DNA of 64,000 nt, from the NCBI RefSeq assembly GCF_004214795.1, contig NZ_CP035928.1, forward strand, positions 1,736,001-1,800,000. Reading direction: 5' to 3'. The notes beneath the pieces were generated by a model. The model worked only from the letters and a program-made list of their open reading frames with translations, was not told the origin of the DNA and ran no database searches. This DNA comes from Malaciobacter pacificus (lineage in GTDB: Bacteria > Campylobacterota > Campylobacteria > Campylobacterales > Arcobacteraceae). Positions within the stretch are counted from its first letter, which is position 1, and every line of letters begins with the position of its first letter. The position numbers were made by a program, and so were the translations under genes. Shown here in pieces: positions 29,712-38,456 of the stretch.

Positions 29712-30314
29712 ATGTTTAATGTAATTAGTAAAATCATCGGTTTTATTAATCAATCAATTGCAGCAATCGGTATAACAGCCGGTGTTGCAGTTGCATTTAT
29801 TAATGTAGTTGCTAGGTATGGCTTTGATGCCTCTTTTACATGGGCAACTGAGTTAACAGTTTATTTATTTTTATGGAGTGCCTTTTTTGCAGCAGCGTAC
29901 TGTTTTAAAAAAGATGCTCATATTGCTGTAACAATTATATTAGATATTATGCCAACTAAAATTGCAAAAATTATGTTGATATTATCTCATGTTGTTACAA
30001 TCATTTTCTTATTAGCAGTATCATATTATGGATATGAATACTTATTGTTAGTTATAGATTTAGATGAAAGATCTATCGATTTATGGGATATGCCTATGTG
30101 GATTATCTACTTAGTTGTTCCTATTTCATTTTTATTTGGTGGATATAGAGTTATTGAAAAACTTGTTGAAATTATTAAAACACCACATGAACAAGTTGTA
30201 AGAGTAAGTGAACATGAAATGCATTTACATGGAATGGCTGGTGATATTGAAGAAGATAAAGGTTTAGAAAAAATGGTTAAAGATGTTGAAAAGAAAACAG
30301 GAGGAATGCTATGA
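29712..30314 (+). CDS. dctQ: TRAP transporter small permease DctQ
   Basis: 200 residues with four predicted membrane segments (about 12-32, 45-65, 85-108, 130-150). The FTWATELTVYLFLWSAFFAA segment is typical of DctQ. Its tail beyond about residue 160 is charged and cytoplasmic and longer than in many DctQ proteins. It starts 6 nt after dctP and overlaps dctM by 4 nt. Confidence 0.9.
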   Translation: MFNVISKIIGFINQSIAAIGITAGVAVAFINVVARYGFDASFTWATELTVYLFLWSAFFAAAYCFKKDAHIAVTIILDIMPTKIAKIMLILSHVVTIIFLLAVSYYGYEYLLLVIDLDERSIDLWDMPMWIIYLVVPISFLFGGYRVIEKLVEIIKTPHEQVVRVSEHEMHLHGMAGDIEEDKGLEKMVKDVEKKTGGML

Positions 30315-31597
30315 GTAGTGTTGGTGTATTATTTAGTATTTTCCTTTTCTTAATGGTTCTTGGTACTCCTATTGCAATTTGTTTAGGTGCTGCAACATTC
30401 ACAACATTAATGCTATTTACAGATATTTCTCCAATTGAAATTTCTGCAATGATTTTTGAAAAAGTTCATCACTATTCATTAATGGCAATTCCAATGTTTA
30501 TTTTTGCAGGAAATCTGTTAAGTAAAGGAAGTGCCGCAAATAGAATTATTGAGTTTGCAAAAGCTTGTGTTGGACACTTACCAGGTGGTTTACCAATCGC
30601 TGCTATTTTTGCATCAATTATCTTTGCTGCTGTTTCAGGTAGTTCTCCTGCAACTGTTGTTGCAATTGGATCTATTATGTTTGGTGCAATTATGCAAGCT
30701 GGTTATCCTAAAAAATATGCTGTTGGTACTATTGCAACTGCTGGTTCTTTAGGTATTTTAATTCCACCTTCAATTGTATTAATCGTATACGGTGTTACTG
30801 CTGAAGTTTCTATTGGTAAACTATTTATGGCAGGTGTTGTTCCAGGTATTATGCTTGGTATTATGCTTATGGTTGTAACTTATATTGGTGCAAGAAGATT
30901 AGGATTTGAAAGAACTGAACCAGCTCCATTAAGAGTTAGACTGTCAAAAATGAAAGATGCAGCATGGGGATTAATGACAATTGTTATTGTTATTGGTGGT
31001 ATTTATGGTGGTATTTTTACACCAACTGAAGCAGCTGCTGTTGCTTGTGTTTGGGCATTTTTCATCTCAGTATTTGTTTACAAAGATATTAAAGTATCAC
31101 AAATTTGGGGAACAGCTTTAGATTCAGCTAAAACAACAGCAATGATTATGTTTATTATTGCAAACGCTATGTTATTTGCTCACTTCTTAACAATTGAGAA
31201 TATTCCTCAACAAATTACAGAAGCATTGGTTGCAGCAAATGTAGATAAAGTAATGTTCTTATTAATGGTTAACTTACTTCTAATTTTAGCAGGTTCATTT
31301 ATGGAGCCAAGTGCTATTATTATGATTATGGTTCCACTATTATTACCAGTGGCAATTGCTTTAGGAATTGACCCAATTCACTTTGGTATTGTAATTACAA
31401 TCAATATGGAACTAGGAATGGTTTCCCCTCCTGTTGGTCTGAATCTATTTGTAACTTCAGGACTTACAGGTATGAGTATTAAAGATGTTATTGTTGCAGC
31501 ATTCCCGTGGACAATGACTATCTTAGCCGGATTATTATTAGTGACTTATATCCCTGATATTGCTCTGTGGCTACCAAATCTAATGTATGGAAGTTAA
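30311..31597 (+). CDS. dctM: TRAP transporter large permease DctM
   Basis: 428 residues, about twelve hydrophobic segments. Family signatures include LMAIPMFIFAGNLLSKGSAA, HLPGGLPIAAIFASIIFAAV, SGSSPATVVAIGSIM and ELGMVSPPVGLNLFVTSGL. It forms the Na+-coupled transport core with DctQ. Start and DctQ stop overlap by 4 nt (ATGA type), implying translational coupling. The hairpin at the 3' end ends the operon. Confidence 0.95.
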   Translation: MSSVGVLFSIFLFLMVLGTPIAICLGAATFTTLMLFTDISPIEISAMIFEKVHHYSLMAIPMFIFAGNLLSKGSAANRIIEFAKACVGHLPGGLPIAAIFASIIFAAVSGSSPATVVAIGSIMFGAIMQAGYPKKYAVGTIATAGSLGILIPPSIVLIVYGVTAEVSIGKLFMAGVVPGIMLGIMLMVVTYIGARRLGFERTEPAPLRVRLSKMKDAAWGLMTIVIVIGGIYGGIFTPTEAAAVACVWAFFISVFVYKDIKVSQIWGTALDSAKTTAMIMFIIANAMLFAHFLTIENIPQQITEALVAANVDKVMFLLMVNLLLILAGSFMEPSAIIMIMVPLLLPVAIALGIDPIHFGIVITINMELGMVSPPVGLNLFVTSGLTGMSIKDVIVAAFPWTMTILAGLLLVTYIPDIALWLPNLMYGS

Positions 31598-31611
31598 TAA
31601 ACTTCCATACA
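31584..31611. terminator. Hairpin between convergent dctM and NYN gene
   Basis: A perfect 12-bp inverted repeat with a 4-nt AATA loop overlaps the dctM stop codon; arms are at 31584-31595 and 31600-31611. It sits between dctM (+) and the 3' end of the NYN gene (-), so it probably serves as a bidirectional terminator. The tails are A/T-rich without a long U-run, so termination is inferred from position and stem strength. Confidence 0.6.
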
Positions 31612-31613
31612 AA

Positions 31614-32390
31614 TTAATATTTATCAAAAGTTTTCTTGCTAGGTTTTACTAACATAGTTAAATTATCATTTATATATTTAACTTCAAATATATCAAGATA
31701 TTTTATCAAAGTTCCTAATTTATTAAATCCATGATTAATTGGAGAGAAAGAACTATTTTGACTGATATATAAACCTACATCTTTTAAATCAGCCCAACCT
31801 GTATCTCCAGATACCTGTTCAATAGCATTTAAAAGAGATTTCTTAAGGTGATAATCTTTTTTTGCATCATAATCATTACCTTTGTAACGATTTTTAAAAT
31901 CATGCTTATCTTCAGCGACATCCTCAAACTCTTTATTTTTTTCTTGTAATTGAATAAACTTTTCTACATAAATAAATTGTGAGCAAGCTTTCACAAGTGA
32001 GTCAGGAGTTTTTTCTTCTCCATATCCAAGTACTGTTTTAGCATCAGATAAAATTCTTGCAACTAAAGGTGTAAAATCACTATCACTTGTAACCAAAGCT
32101 ATAATATCTATATCTTTTGTATAAATCGAATCCATTACATCAATTACTATTGCGATATCTGAGGCATTTTTATTATTTGTGTAAGCAAACTGTTGATATG
32201 GTTGAATGTTGTAGTCTAATAAAACATTTTGCCAATTGTGAAGATGTCTATTTGTCCAGTCACCATATGCTTTTCTAATTGTGATTCTTCCATATTGAGA
32301 AAGGTCTTTAAAAATACTATCTATGTATTTTGCACTAACATTATCACAATCAATAAACATTGCTACGTTTTTTTGTTGATTATTGTCCAT
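31614..32390 (-). CDS. NYN-domain ribonuclease-like protein with LOTUS/OST-HTH tail
   Basis: 258 residues. The N-terminal NYN (PIN-like) domain shows the acidic residues of the family: MFIDCDNVS at about 11-19, NKNASDIAIVIDVMD and ALVTSDSDFTPLV. The C-terminal 70 residues (LLNAIEQVSGDTGWADLKDV, FNKLGTLIKYLDIFEVKYIN) match an OST-HTH/LOTUS RNA-binding module. This LabA/DUF88-type arrangement suggests an RNA-cleaving regulator of unknown target. It converges on dctM and is divergent from tesA. Confidence 0.82.
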   Translation of the reverse strand: MDNNQQKNVAMFIDCDNVSAKYIDSIFKDLSQYGRITIRKAYGDWTNRHLHNWQNVLLDYNIQPYQQFAYTNNKNASDIAIVIDVMDSIYTKDIDIIALVTSDSDFTPLVARILSDAKTVLGYGEEKTPDSLVKACSQFIYVEKFIQLQEKNKEFEDVAEDKHDFKNRYKGNDYDAKKDYHLKKSLLNAIEQVSGDTGWADLKDVGLYISQNSSFSPINHGFNKLGTLIKYLDIFEVKYINDNLTMLVKPSKKTFDKY

Positions 32391-32489
32391 TAATAAAATA
32401 TCCTAGGGCTTATATAAATTTAATTTAATCTTAGCATTTATTAGATTTATTTTTATTATCTTTTTAATTCTTTTTGTTAATATACAATT

Positions 32490-33098
32490 ATGAAAAAGAC
32501 AATTATTATCATATTTATATTTACATTACAAATATTAAGCGCAAATACAAATAGCAAAACTATTTTATTTTTAGGTGATTCATTAACTGAAGGCTTAGGA
32601 GTTACAAAAGAACAAGCCTATCCTAATTTAGTAAAAAATTTATTCAAAACTAAATTAAATAAAAACATTAATGTAATCAACGGTGGAGTAAGTGGTTCAA
32701 CAACAAGTGATGGTTTATCAAGACTACAATGGTATTTAAAAAGAAAACCTGATATTGTATTTATTGCCCTTGGTGCAAATGATGGCTTAAGAGGTTTAAA
32801 TCTAATTCAAAGTGAAAAAAACTTAGAAGAGATTATAAACCATGCCTTAAAATCAAATGCAAAAGTATTACTAGCAGGTATGTTAATTCCGCCAAATTAT
32901 GGGATGAAATATTCACAAGATTTTGAGAATATGTATAAAAACTTACAAAAAAAATATAATCTAATGTTCATGCCTTTTTTACTAAAAGGTGTTGCAGGAG
33001 AGCAAAGTTTAAATCAAGCAGATGGTATTCATCCTAATATTAAAGGACATGAAATAATGGCAAAAGAGGTTTTTGAATTTTTAAAGGAAGAGTTATAA
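32490..33098 (+). CDS. tesA: SGNH/GDSL arylesterase-like lipase (TesA-like)
   Basis: 202 residues with a signal peptide (residues 1 to about 17), then FLGDSLTEGLGV carrying the nucleophile Ser31, IALGANDGLRG for the oxyanion block and DGIHPNIKGHEIMA with the Asp/His pair. It is probably a periplasmic thioesterase/lysophospholipase I. No ribosome-binding site is visible: TATACAAT runs almost into the ATG. It overlaps the ABC ATPase start by one base, and the order tesA-ybbA-ybbP is kept. Confidence 0.87.
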   Translation: MKKTIIIIFIFTLQILSANTNSKTILFLGDSLTEGLGVTKEQAYPNLVKNLFKTKLNKNINVINGGVSGSTTSDGLSRLQWYLKRKPDIVFIALGANDGLRGLNLIQSEKNLEEIINHALKSNAKVLLAGMLIPPNYGMKYSQDFENMYKNLQKKYNLMFMPFLLKGVAGEQSLNQADGIHPNIKGHEIMAKEVFEFLKEEL

Positions 33099-33760
33099 TG
33101 TTAGAAATAAAATCACTGAAAAAATCATATACTCAAGGAAATCAAGAAGTAAAGATTTTTGAAGATTTAAACTTCCAAGTAAAAGAGGCTCAAAGAGTTG
33201 CGATTATGGGAAAATCAGGAAGTGGTAAATCAACTTTACTTTCACTAATATCTGGAATAATTAAACCAAATAGTGGAGATATAATACTAAATAACACTTC
33301 ATATAAAACTATGAATGAAAGTGAAATAAATGACTTTAGAGCCTCAAATATAGGCTTTGTATTTCAAAATTTTCATTTAGTTTCATATTTAAATGCTTTA
33401 GAAAATGTAATGTTACCAGCTAAAGTAAATAACATAGAAAATGCAAAAGAAAAAGCAATTGAGCTTTTAAAAAGTGTTGGTCTATCACATAGATTAGATC
33501 ATCTTCCATCACAATTAAGTGGAGGTGAGAGACAAAGAGTAGCAATAGCAAGAGCACTTATTCATAATCCAAAAGTAATACTAGCAGATGAACCAAGTGG
33601 AAACTTAGATGAAGAGACTGGAATAGCAGTAATGGATAAACTTTTTGAACTTATCAAAGCAAATAATACAACTTTGATTTTAGTAACTCACTCAAAAGAA
33701 GTTGCTGCTAGATGTGAAGATACTTATGAACTAGTTTCAGGTAATCTAAAAAAATGCTAG
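33098..33760 (+). CDS. ybbA: ABC transporter ATP-binding protein, YbbA/LolD-like
   Basis: 220 residues with Walker A MGKSGSGKSTLL, ABC signature LSGGERQRVAIARAL, Walker B VILADEPSGNLDEE and H-loop VTHSK. It is of the MacB/LolD group, whose partners are FtsX-like permeases. The next gene is such a permease. It starts in the tesA stop codon and overlaps the permease by 7 nt. Role in lipid or lipoprotein handling is inferred from the TesA neighbour. Confidence 0.9.
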   Translation: MLEIKSLKKSYTQGNQEVKIFEDLNFQVKEAQRVAIMGKSGSGKSTLLSLISGIIKPNSGDIILNNTSYKTMNESEINDFRASNIGFVFQNFHLVSYLNALENVMLPAKVNNIENAKEKAIELLKSVGLSHRLDHLPSQLSGGERQRVAIARALIHNPKVILADEPSGNLDEETGIAVMDKLFELIKANNTTLILVTHSKEVAARCEDTYELVSGNLKKC

Positions 33761-36219
33761 TTTTAGAATTAGTTACAAAAGCTTTATCAAGGTCAAAATC
33801 TTTTAGTTTTATTTTTATATTAAATTTTTGTCTTGCTATTGCTTCACTTTCATATTTACAATTTTTTAAAAGTAGTATTGATTCATCTTTAGATGCAAAA
33901 GCAAAAAGCTTGCTTGGAGCTGATATTGTAATATCTTCAAGATTTCCTATTAGTGAAAATCAAAAAGAGTTAGTAAATAGTTTACTCCCTTCTATAAAAA
34001 GTTATGATGAAGGGATATCAACTGTTAGTATGGTATCTTCTTCAAAAAGAGCAAGACTTATGGAGTTAGTTCAAGTAAATGAGGGTTTTCCATATTATGG
34101 AGGATTGGTTTTCAAAGATAAAACAACTTATCCCCAAGACTTACAAATACTAAAAGAGAATGAAGTTTGGGTTTATCAAGAGGTTTTAGACTTATTAGAA
34201 TTAAAAATTAATGACACTTTAAAAATAGGAAATAAAGAGTATATTATAAAAAAAGTGATTGATTCAGACTCACTAAAAAATATCAATTTCAATGGATTTA
34301 TGCCAAAAGTTTATCTAAGTAGCCAAGGACTAAAAAGAAGTGAACTTTTAAAGTTTGGTTCAACGGGAAGATATAAACTTAATTATATATTCAATGAAAA
34401 TTTCACAAATGATGAATTAGAGAATTTAGAAAAAAACCTAGAAGAAAAACTAGATAGAACACTTAGAGTTTCATCTCCAAATGATGGAAGAGATAGACTT
34501 CTAAGAGTATTAAACTTCCTTACAAACTTTTTATCTCTAGTTTCACTTATATCATTTTTCTTAGGTTTAGTTGGTCTTATATATTTATATTCTGGATTTT
34601 TAAGAAAACATCAAAATGACATAAATGTTTTAAGTGATATTGGAGTAAGTAAAAAAAATCTTATACTTACTTATCTTGTGCATTTATTTGTTTTAATTAG
34701 TATTGCAACAATTTTGGTTTTTTCTTTTATAGCTCTTACTTCACAATTTATTGGACCTTTTATTCAAAAATATATAGAGTTTAATTTTGATTTTTCACTT
34801 GATTATATGTTCTTTTTAAAGTCATCTGTTGTTTTATTTGCACTAAGTCTTAGTGTTGGATTACCTTTGATTTTGCCTTTAGTTCAAAAAGAAAAAAGAA
34901 GTTTTTTAAATGTAATTATTAGTTTTACTCCATTTGTACTTTTTTTACTTTTATTATCAAACTTAGTAACTCCAAGTAGAAATATAGGTTTATATTTTGC
35001 CCTAAGTGTATTATTACTTATAATCATATTTTTCGCTGTTGGTTCAATTGTTCTAAAAAAACTTGACTTTATTGGGCATTTAGATAATCTTTCTTTATCC
35101 CTTGCCCTTAAAAATATAACACGACAAAAAAGAACATCGTTAACTCTTTTTACAGCTATATTATTATGTACAGCATTTTTTAGTTTAATTCCTCAAGTTG
35201 GCTCATCTCTTTCAAATGCCTTAACTCAAAGTGTAAATGAAAGACCAAGATTTTTTGTAATTGATGCAAAAGAGGAACAAATAAAAGATATAAGCTCTCA
35301 AGTTGAAACTTTAGGAGCAAAACTAGAAAATATTGCTCCTATGATTAGAGCTAGAATTATAAAAATAAATGACCGTATAGAAAATGATGAAAAAAATAGC
35401 ACTCAATCAACAGTAAACTTATCATATAGAACTGAACTTAAGAAAAGTGAAACTATCGTAGAAGGTAGAGATTTTAGTGGTGCTTATGATTCAAATAATT
35501 TTTCAAAACCAATTGAGTTAAGTGTTGAGCAGAGATATGCTTCAAGAAAAAAGATAAAACTAGGAGATACAATAACTTTTGATGTATTAGGATTAGAGGT
35601 TGTTGCAAAAGTAGTAAATATCCGTACGGTGAAATGGACAGAGTTTACACCAAACTTTTTCTTAATCATGCAAGATAAAGCTATAAATGACGCACCTAAA
35701 ACTATGCTAGCTACAATATCAACTGGTAACTATGATGCAACTCAAATGCTTTTAAAACTTACAGATACATTCCCAACTTTAACAGTAATTGATGTAAAAA
35801 ATCTATTTGAAACCTTTGCTACAGTTGTAAAAGATGTTAGTGCTATAACTGAAAAAATGAGTTATTACTCTATTATTATTGGCTTACTAATGAGTTTTAT
35901 AATAATTCAATATCAAATGAATCTACAAAAAAACAATATCTTAAGATTAAAAATGATTGGAATAAAAAATAAAACAATCAAAAACTCTTTTTTACTTGAG
36001 TATGGATTGATATCTTTTGTGGCAAGTTGTATTGGAATAATAATTGGAAGTTTAGGTTCATACTTAATAAGTAATTTACTTTTTGAATCTTATTGGGACT
36101 TTAGAGCTGATGTACTTGCTATTTATTTCTTATTGATCCCACTTATTACTATTTTGGTTGTGAGTTTATTTACATCTAAAATCATACATCAAAAAGAGAA
36201 TATATTGTTTGGGGAGTAA
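33754..36219 (+). CDS. ybbP: FtsX-like ABC permease, YbbP-like
   Basis: 821 residues with ten predicted TM segments in the layout of YbbP: TM1 near 18-38, a large periplasmic domain about 40-240, TM2-TM4 about 248-360, TM5-TM6 about 380-430, TM7 about 470, a second large domain and TM8-TM10 after about 700. The TM blocks flank two extracytoplasmic domains as in other FtsX-type permeases. It is the membrane partner of the ATPase encoded just before it. Function is unproven, although TesA linkage suggests envelope lipids. Confidence 0.87.
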   Translation: MLVLELVTKALSRSKSFSFIFILNFCLAIASLSYLQFFKSSIDSSLDAKAKSLLGADIVISSRFPISENQKELVNSLLPSIKSYDEGISTVSMVSSSKRARLMELVQVNEGFPYYGGLVFKDKTTYPQDLQILKENEVWVYQEVLDLLELKINDTLKIGNKEYIIKKVIDSDSLKNINFNGFMPKVYLSSQGLKRSELLKFGSTGRYKLNYIFNENFTNDELENLEKNLEEKLDRTLRVSSPNDGRDRLLRVLNFLTNFLSLVSLISFFLGLVGLIYLYSGFLRKHQNDINVLSDIGVSKKNLILTYLVHLFVLISIATILVFSFIALTSQFIGPFIQKYIEFNFDFSLDYMFFLKSSVVLFALSLSVGLPLILPLVQKEKRSFLNVIISFTPFVLFLLLLSNLVTPSRNIGLYFALSVLLLIIIFFAVGSIVLKKLDFIGHLDNLSLSLALKNITRQKRTSLTLFTAILLCTAFFSLIPQVGSSLSNALTQSVNERPRFFVIDAKEEQIKDISSQVETLGAKLENIAPMIRARIIKINDRIENDEKNSTQSTVNLSYRTELKKSETIVEGRDFSGAYDSNNFSKPIELSVEQRYASRKKIKLGDTITFDVLGLEVVAKVVNIRTVKWTEFTPNFFLIMQDKAINDAPKTMLATISTGNYDATQMLLKLTDTFPTLTVIDVKNLFETFATVVKDVSAITEKMSYYSIIIGLLMSFIIIQYQMNLQKNNILRLKMIGIKNKTIKNSFLLEYGLISFVASCIGIIIGSLGSYLISNLLFESYWDFRADVLAIYFLLIPLITILVVSLFTSKIIHQKENILFGE

Positions 36220-36243
36220 TATTTTACTCCACCAAACTTTTAA
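36207..36243. terminator. Terminator hairpin after ybbP
   Basis: A GGAGTAA/TTACTCC stem (36213-36219 and 36224-36230) with a 4-nt loop is extended by a GTTTGG/CCAAAC outer stem with one bulged A. It overlaps the ybbP stop and is followed by a T-rich tail. The convergent small gene ends at 36245, so it may end transcription from both sides. Confidence 0.65.
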
Positions 36244-36244
36244 T

Positions 36245-36604
36245 TTATCTAATAAATTTTTCTTCTATTTCTTTACTGCTTAATTCCATATTGTTTTCAT
36301 TTAAAAAACCAAACCAATAAGTATCTTCACCATCTTGAACTTCTATAACTAAGATATTCTCTTCTTTATGATTTTCAACAAACTTTTCAATAGCTTCTAA
36401 GGCTGAATCATTCCAATATTTTTCAATCTCATCATTGTTTCCTGCATCAAAGAAAAGACAATCTTCACAGATAGAAAAAAGATAATTTCCAGCACCTTCA
36501 TAAATCTCAAATGAACTATCTTCATTGTATAATTTTTCATTTGTAAATGGGCAATATAAACTAAATTTTGTTTTTTTATTTGTTTTTATAACTATTTTAT
36601 TCAT
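36245..36604 (-). CDS. Hypothetical small protein, unrecognised
   Basis: 119 residues, acidic. No domain is recognised. It contains four Cys (CPFTNEKL and CEDCLFFDA), which could form a small metal site, and two clusters of Glu/Asp. It is 14 nt after the acidic 101-residue gene, which has a similar profile, and both precede nothing obvious. The ATG at 36604 is the only good start. Function unknown. Confidence 0.5.
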   Translation of the reverse strand: MNKIVIKTNKKTKFSLYCPFTNEKLYNEDSSFEIYEGAGNYLFSICEDCLFFDAGNNDEIEKYWNDSALEAIEKFVENHKEENILVIEVQDGEDTYWFGFLNENNMELSSKEIEEKFIR

Positions 36605-36618
36605 AAGTATCCTAGTTT

Positions 36619-36924
36619 TTAATCTTCTTCATTTGCTAAATCAATTATCTCTTTTATCTCATTTTCATCTTCAACAACAGATACTTTACCATCAGCCATA
36701 ATCAAATCTAATCCCTTAGTTTGTAATTCAAGATACTCTTCTGGTAATAACATCATCTCTTCATCAGACTGTAAAGAAGGTGAACAATAAGGAATCGTTC
36801 CAAAGTCATAGAATTCATTTTCTGATACTTTTATTTTTGTTATTCCTTCTTCATTTGTAACAAGTTCCCATTCATCTGGGATTTGATAAGTCTCTTCAAG
36901 TTTTATTTTTATAAATTTTGCCAT
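36619..36924 (-). CDS. Hypothetical small acidic protein
   Basis: 101 residues, strongly acidic at the C-terminus (KVSVVEDENEIKEIIDLANEED). There is no Cys cluster or membrane segment and no family I can name. It is 22 nt after the parvulin gene and 14 nt before the 119-residue gene, suggesting one operon of three. An AAGGAG ribosome-binding site precedes the start. Confidence 0.5.
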   Translation of the reverse strand: MAKFIKIKLEETYQIPDEWELVTNEEGITKIKVSENEFYDFGTIPYCSPSLQSDEEMMLLPEEYLELQTKGLDLIMADGKVSVVEDENEIKEIIDLANEED

Positions 36925-36946
36925 AAATTGCTCCTTTAATTTTTTA

Positions 36947-37228
36947 TTAGTATCTAGCTAAAATCTCTATTAGATGATATCCAAACTCTGTTTTAATTGG
37001 TCCATGAACTCTGTGTAAATCTTCTTTGAAAACAACAGTATCAAACTCTCTTACCATCTCGCCTTTTGAGAAAGTTCCTAGGTTTCCACCGCTTTTTTTA
37101 GAAGGGCATTTTGAGAACTTCTTAGCAGCTTTTTCAAAAGTGATTTCATCTTTGATAATCTCTTTTTTTAGTTTTCTAGCTAATTTTTCGTTGTTTAGTA
37201 AAATATGCCTAGCTGTTACTTTTGCCAT
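36947..37228 (-). CDS. ppiC: Parvulin-type peptidyl-prolyl isomerase (PpiC)
   Basis: 93 residues, exactly one PpiC rotamase domain: VTARHILLNNEKLARKL at the start, FSKCPSKKSGGNLGTFSKG in the middle and EFGYHLIEILARY at the end. No signal peptide, so it is cytoplasmic. It catalyses cis-trans prolyl isomerisation. It is probably the first gene of the three-gene minus operon and is the last ordinary gene before the accessory island. Confidence 0.92.
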   Translation of the reverse strand: MAKVTARHILLNNEKLARKLKKEIIKDEITFEKAAKKFSKCPSKKSGGNLGTFSKGEMVREFDTVVFKEDLHRVHGPIKTEFGYHLIEILARY

Positions 37229-37265
37229 GGAGTTCCTTTTTTATGGAAGTATATTATAAAAAGTT

Positions 37266-38135
37266 TTAAAGACTTTTCAATCTTTCTAAAATATCAAAAT
37301 TCCCAATATCCATCTTAGAAAAAGCAAACCACTTTTTACCCAAGTCTTTCAAACTAGCTCCAATATGATAAAGCTCTTTATCATCAAGTATTAAAAATCT
37401 ATCGTGGGAGTTTTCAAACTTTTTTATCTCTATTTTTTTATATTGTGAATTGTACTTTTTTAAATCTAGGCTCAATTGTTTTGGGATAGTTTTGGTGTGT
37501 ATCATTACTTCTACATCTTGATTTTTTGATAATAATGTTAAGACACTATCATCAACGTAATTATCTATCAAGATGATTTTAGTTTTTGCACTTCTTATTA
37601 AATCAGATACAAAACTATAGGCATCAAACATTTGTCCATCGTAAAATATTCCTTGCTTTTCTTTTATAGATTTATCTTCTAAAGCATTAAATAGTTTCTC
37701 GAACTTTTCGTCATTTGATATTTGTTTCTTTTCTAGGCTATCCAATCTTTGATATATCAAACTATTAGTTGAAATAACTTTTCTCATGTTTACAAAAGTT
37801 CTTATGATTTCTACACTTATTTTTATTGCTATTTCACTTTTAAGTACTGCACTTAGCATAGAAACACCCTGCTCTGTAAATGCATAAGGCAAACTACCAC
37901 CCAAGTGTTGTTTTGAAGGTATCGCATTTTGCGATACCATAATTTTTACTTCTTTTTCTGTAAGTTGAAACATAAAATCTTCAGGGAAACGCTCAATATT
38001 TCTTTTTACTTGTTCCCTAAGCCTTATCGCTTTTACTTGATACAACTCTGCTAAGTCTCTATCTATCATAACTTGCATATCTCTTATGGTATATATTTTA
38101 TTTTTTATATCTTCATCTATTATCAATTCATTCAT
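37266..38135 (-). CDS. ORF6N-domain DNA-binding protein with C-terminal PLD-like domain
   Basis: 289 residues. ORF6N domain about 8-120: IRDMQVMIDRDLAELYQV, NIERFPEDFMFQLTEKEV, SLPYAFTEQGVSMLSAVL. A hinge follows, and then FYDGQMFDAYSFVSDLIR, KIILIDNYVDDSVLTLLS and SHDRFLILDDKELYHIGASL, which looks like one half of a phospholipase-D fold with HxR in place of HxK. ORF6N is common in phages and mobile DNA. The gene carries a 21-nt inverted repeat inside its ORF6N coding region. Confidence 0.82.
   Translation of the reverse strand: MNELIIDEDIKNKIYTIRDMQVMIDRDLAELYQVKAIRLREQVKRNIERFPEDFMFQLTEKEVKIMVSQNAIPSKQHLGGSLPYAFTEQGVSMLSAVLKSEIAIKISVEIIRTFVNMRKVISTNSLIYQRLDSLEKKQISNDEKFEKLFNALEDKSIKEKQGIFYDGQMFDAYSFVSDLIRSAKTKIILIDNYVDDSVLTLLSKNQDVEVMIHTKTIPKQLSLDLKKYNSQYKKIEIKKFENSHDRFLILDDKELYHIGASLKDLGKKWFAFSKMDIGNFDILERLKSL
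37918..37938. repeat. Perfect inverted repeat inside the ORF6N gene
   Basis: Nine-base arms GGTATCGCA and TGCGATACC flank a 3-nt spacer. It encodes the MVSQNAIPS stretch of the ORF6N protein on the minus strand. Its core T-N2-CA-N3-TG-N2-A is shared with two palindromes in the next 500 bases. Confidence 0.85.
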
Positions 38136-38191
38136 GTTATAGTCCTCATTTGAAGAAATAATAACATTAAAAAGTATTTTTATTTAAAAAT

Positions 38192-38206
38192 ATTACAGTT
38201 TGTAAT
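38192..38206. repeat. Short palindrome, possible operator
   Basis: ATTACA-GTT-TGTAAT, 57 nt upstream of the ORF6N start. It fits the core T-N2-CA-N3-TG-N2-A seen in the palindrome inside the ORF6N gene. Its position would suit an autoregulatory site. Confidence 0.65.
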
Positions 38207-38425
38207 CAAAAGATTCTAAAGACTTTTTTTGTGTCCAGTTTATTTTTTCTGTATAACAAAGTTCTAGTAAACTTGGCTTTTGTAAATTGACTTCATACCA
38301 TATTTTTGATAAGATAATTTACTATTCCTTCGGGACGCTCCCCAATGACTTTTGGGGTGTTACTATATCTTTTGATTTACTACTTCTACATCAAATTCCA
38401 AAACTGTACTCAATATATTAAACCT

Positions 38426-38440
38426 GTCACAATTTGTGAC
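38426..38440. repeat. Short palindrome, possible operator
   Basis: GTCACA-ATT-TGTGAC, just downstream of the DUF2779 remnant. On the minus strand it reads as CTG GTC ACA AAT TGT GAC AGG with the flanking bases. It shares the core T-N2-CA-N3-TG-N2-A with the ORF6N palindrome. Confidence 0.65.
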
Positions 38441-38456
38441 CAGTTCATAAAAAGTT

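Larger units (their letters stand above)
38136..38456. other. 321-nt region upstream of the ORF6N gene, with palindromes and a GC-rich hairpin
   Basis: No gene is seen. It holds the two short palindromes listed separately and a locally GC-rich patch, CCTTCGGGACGCTCCCC, whose CCCCAA/TTGGGG arms (38340-38345 and 38352-38357) could form a small stem. The patch stands out from its AT-rich surroundings and may be left over from a mobile element. The ORF6N promoter should also lie here but no clear -10 box is seen. Confidence 0.5.

Noticed and set aside
38330..38360. CCTTCGGGACGC...GGGG patch as a gene or attachment site
   Set aside because: The small stem is real but there is no flanking duplication or integrase gene to support an attachment site.
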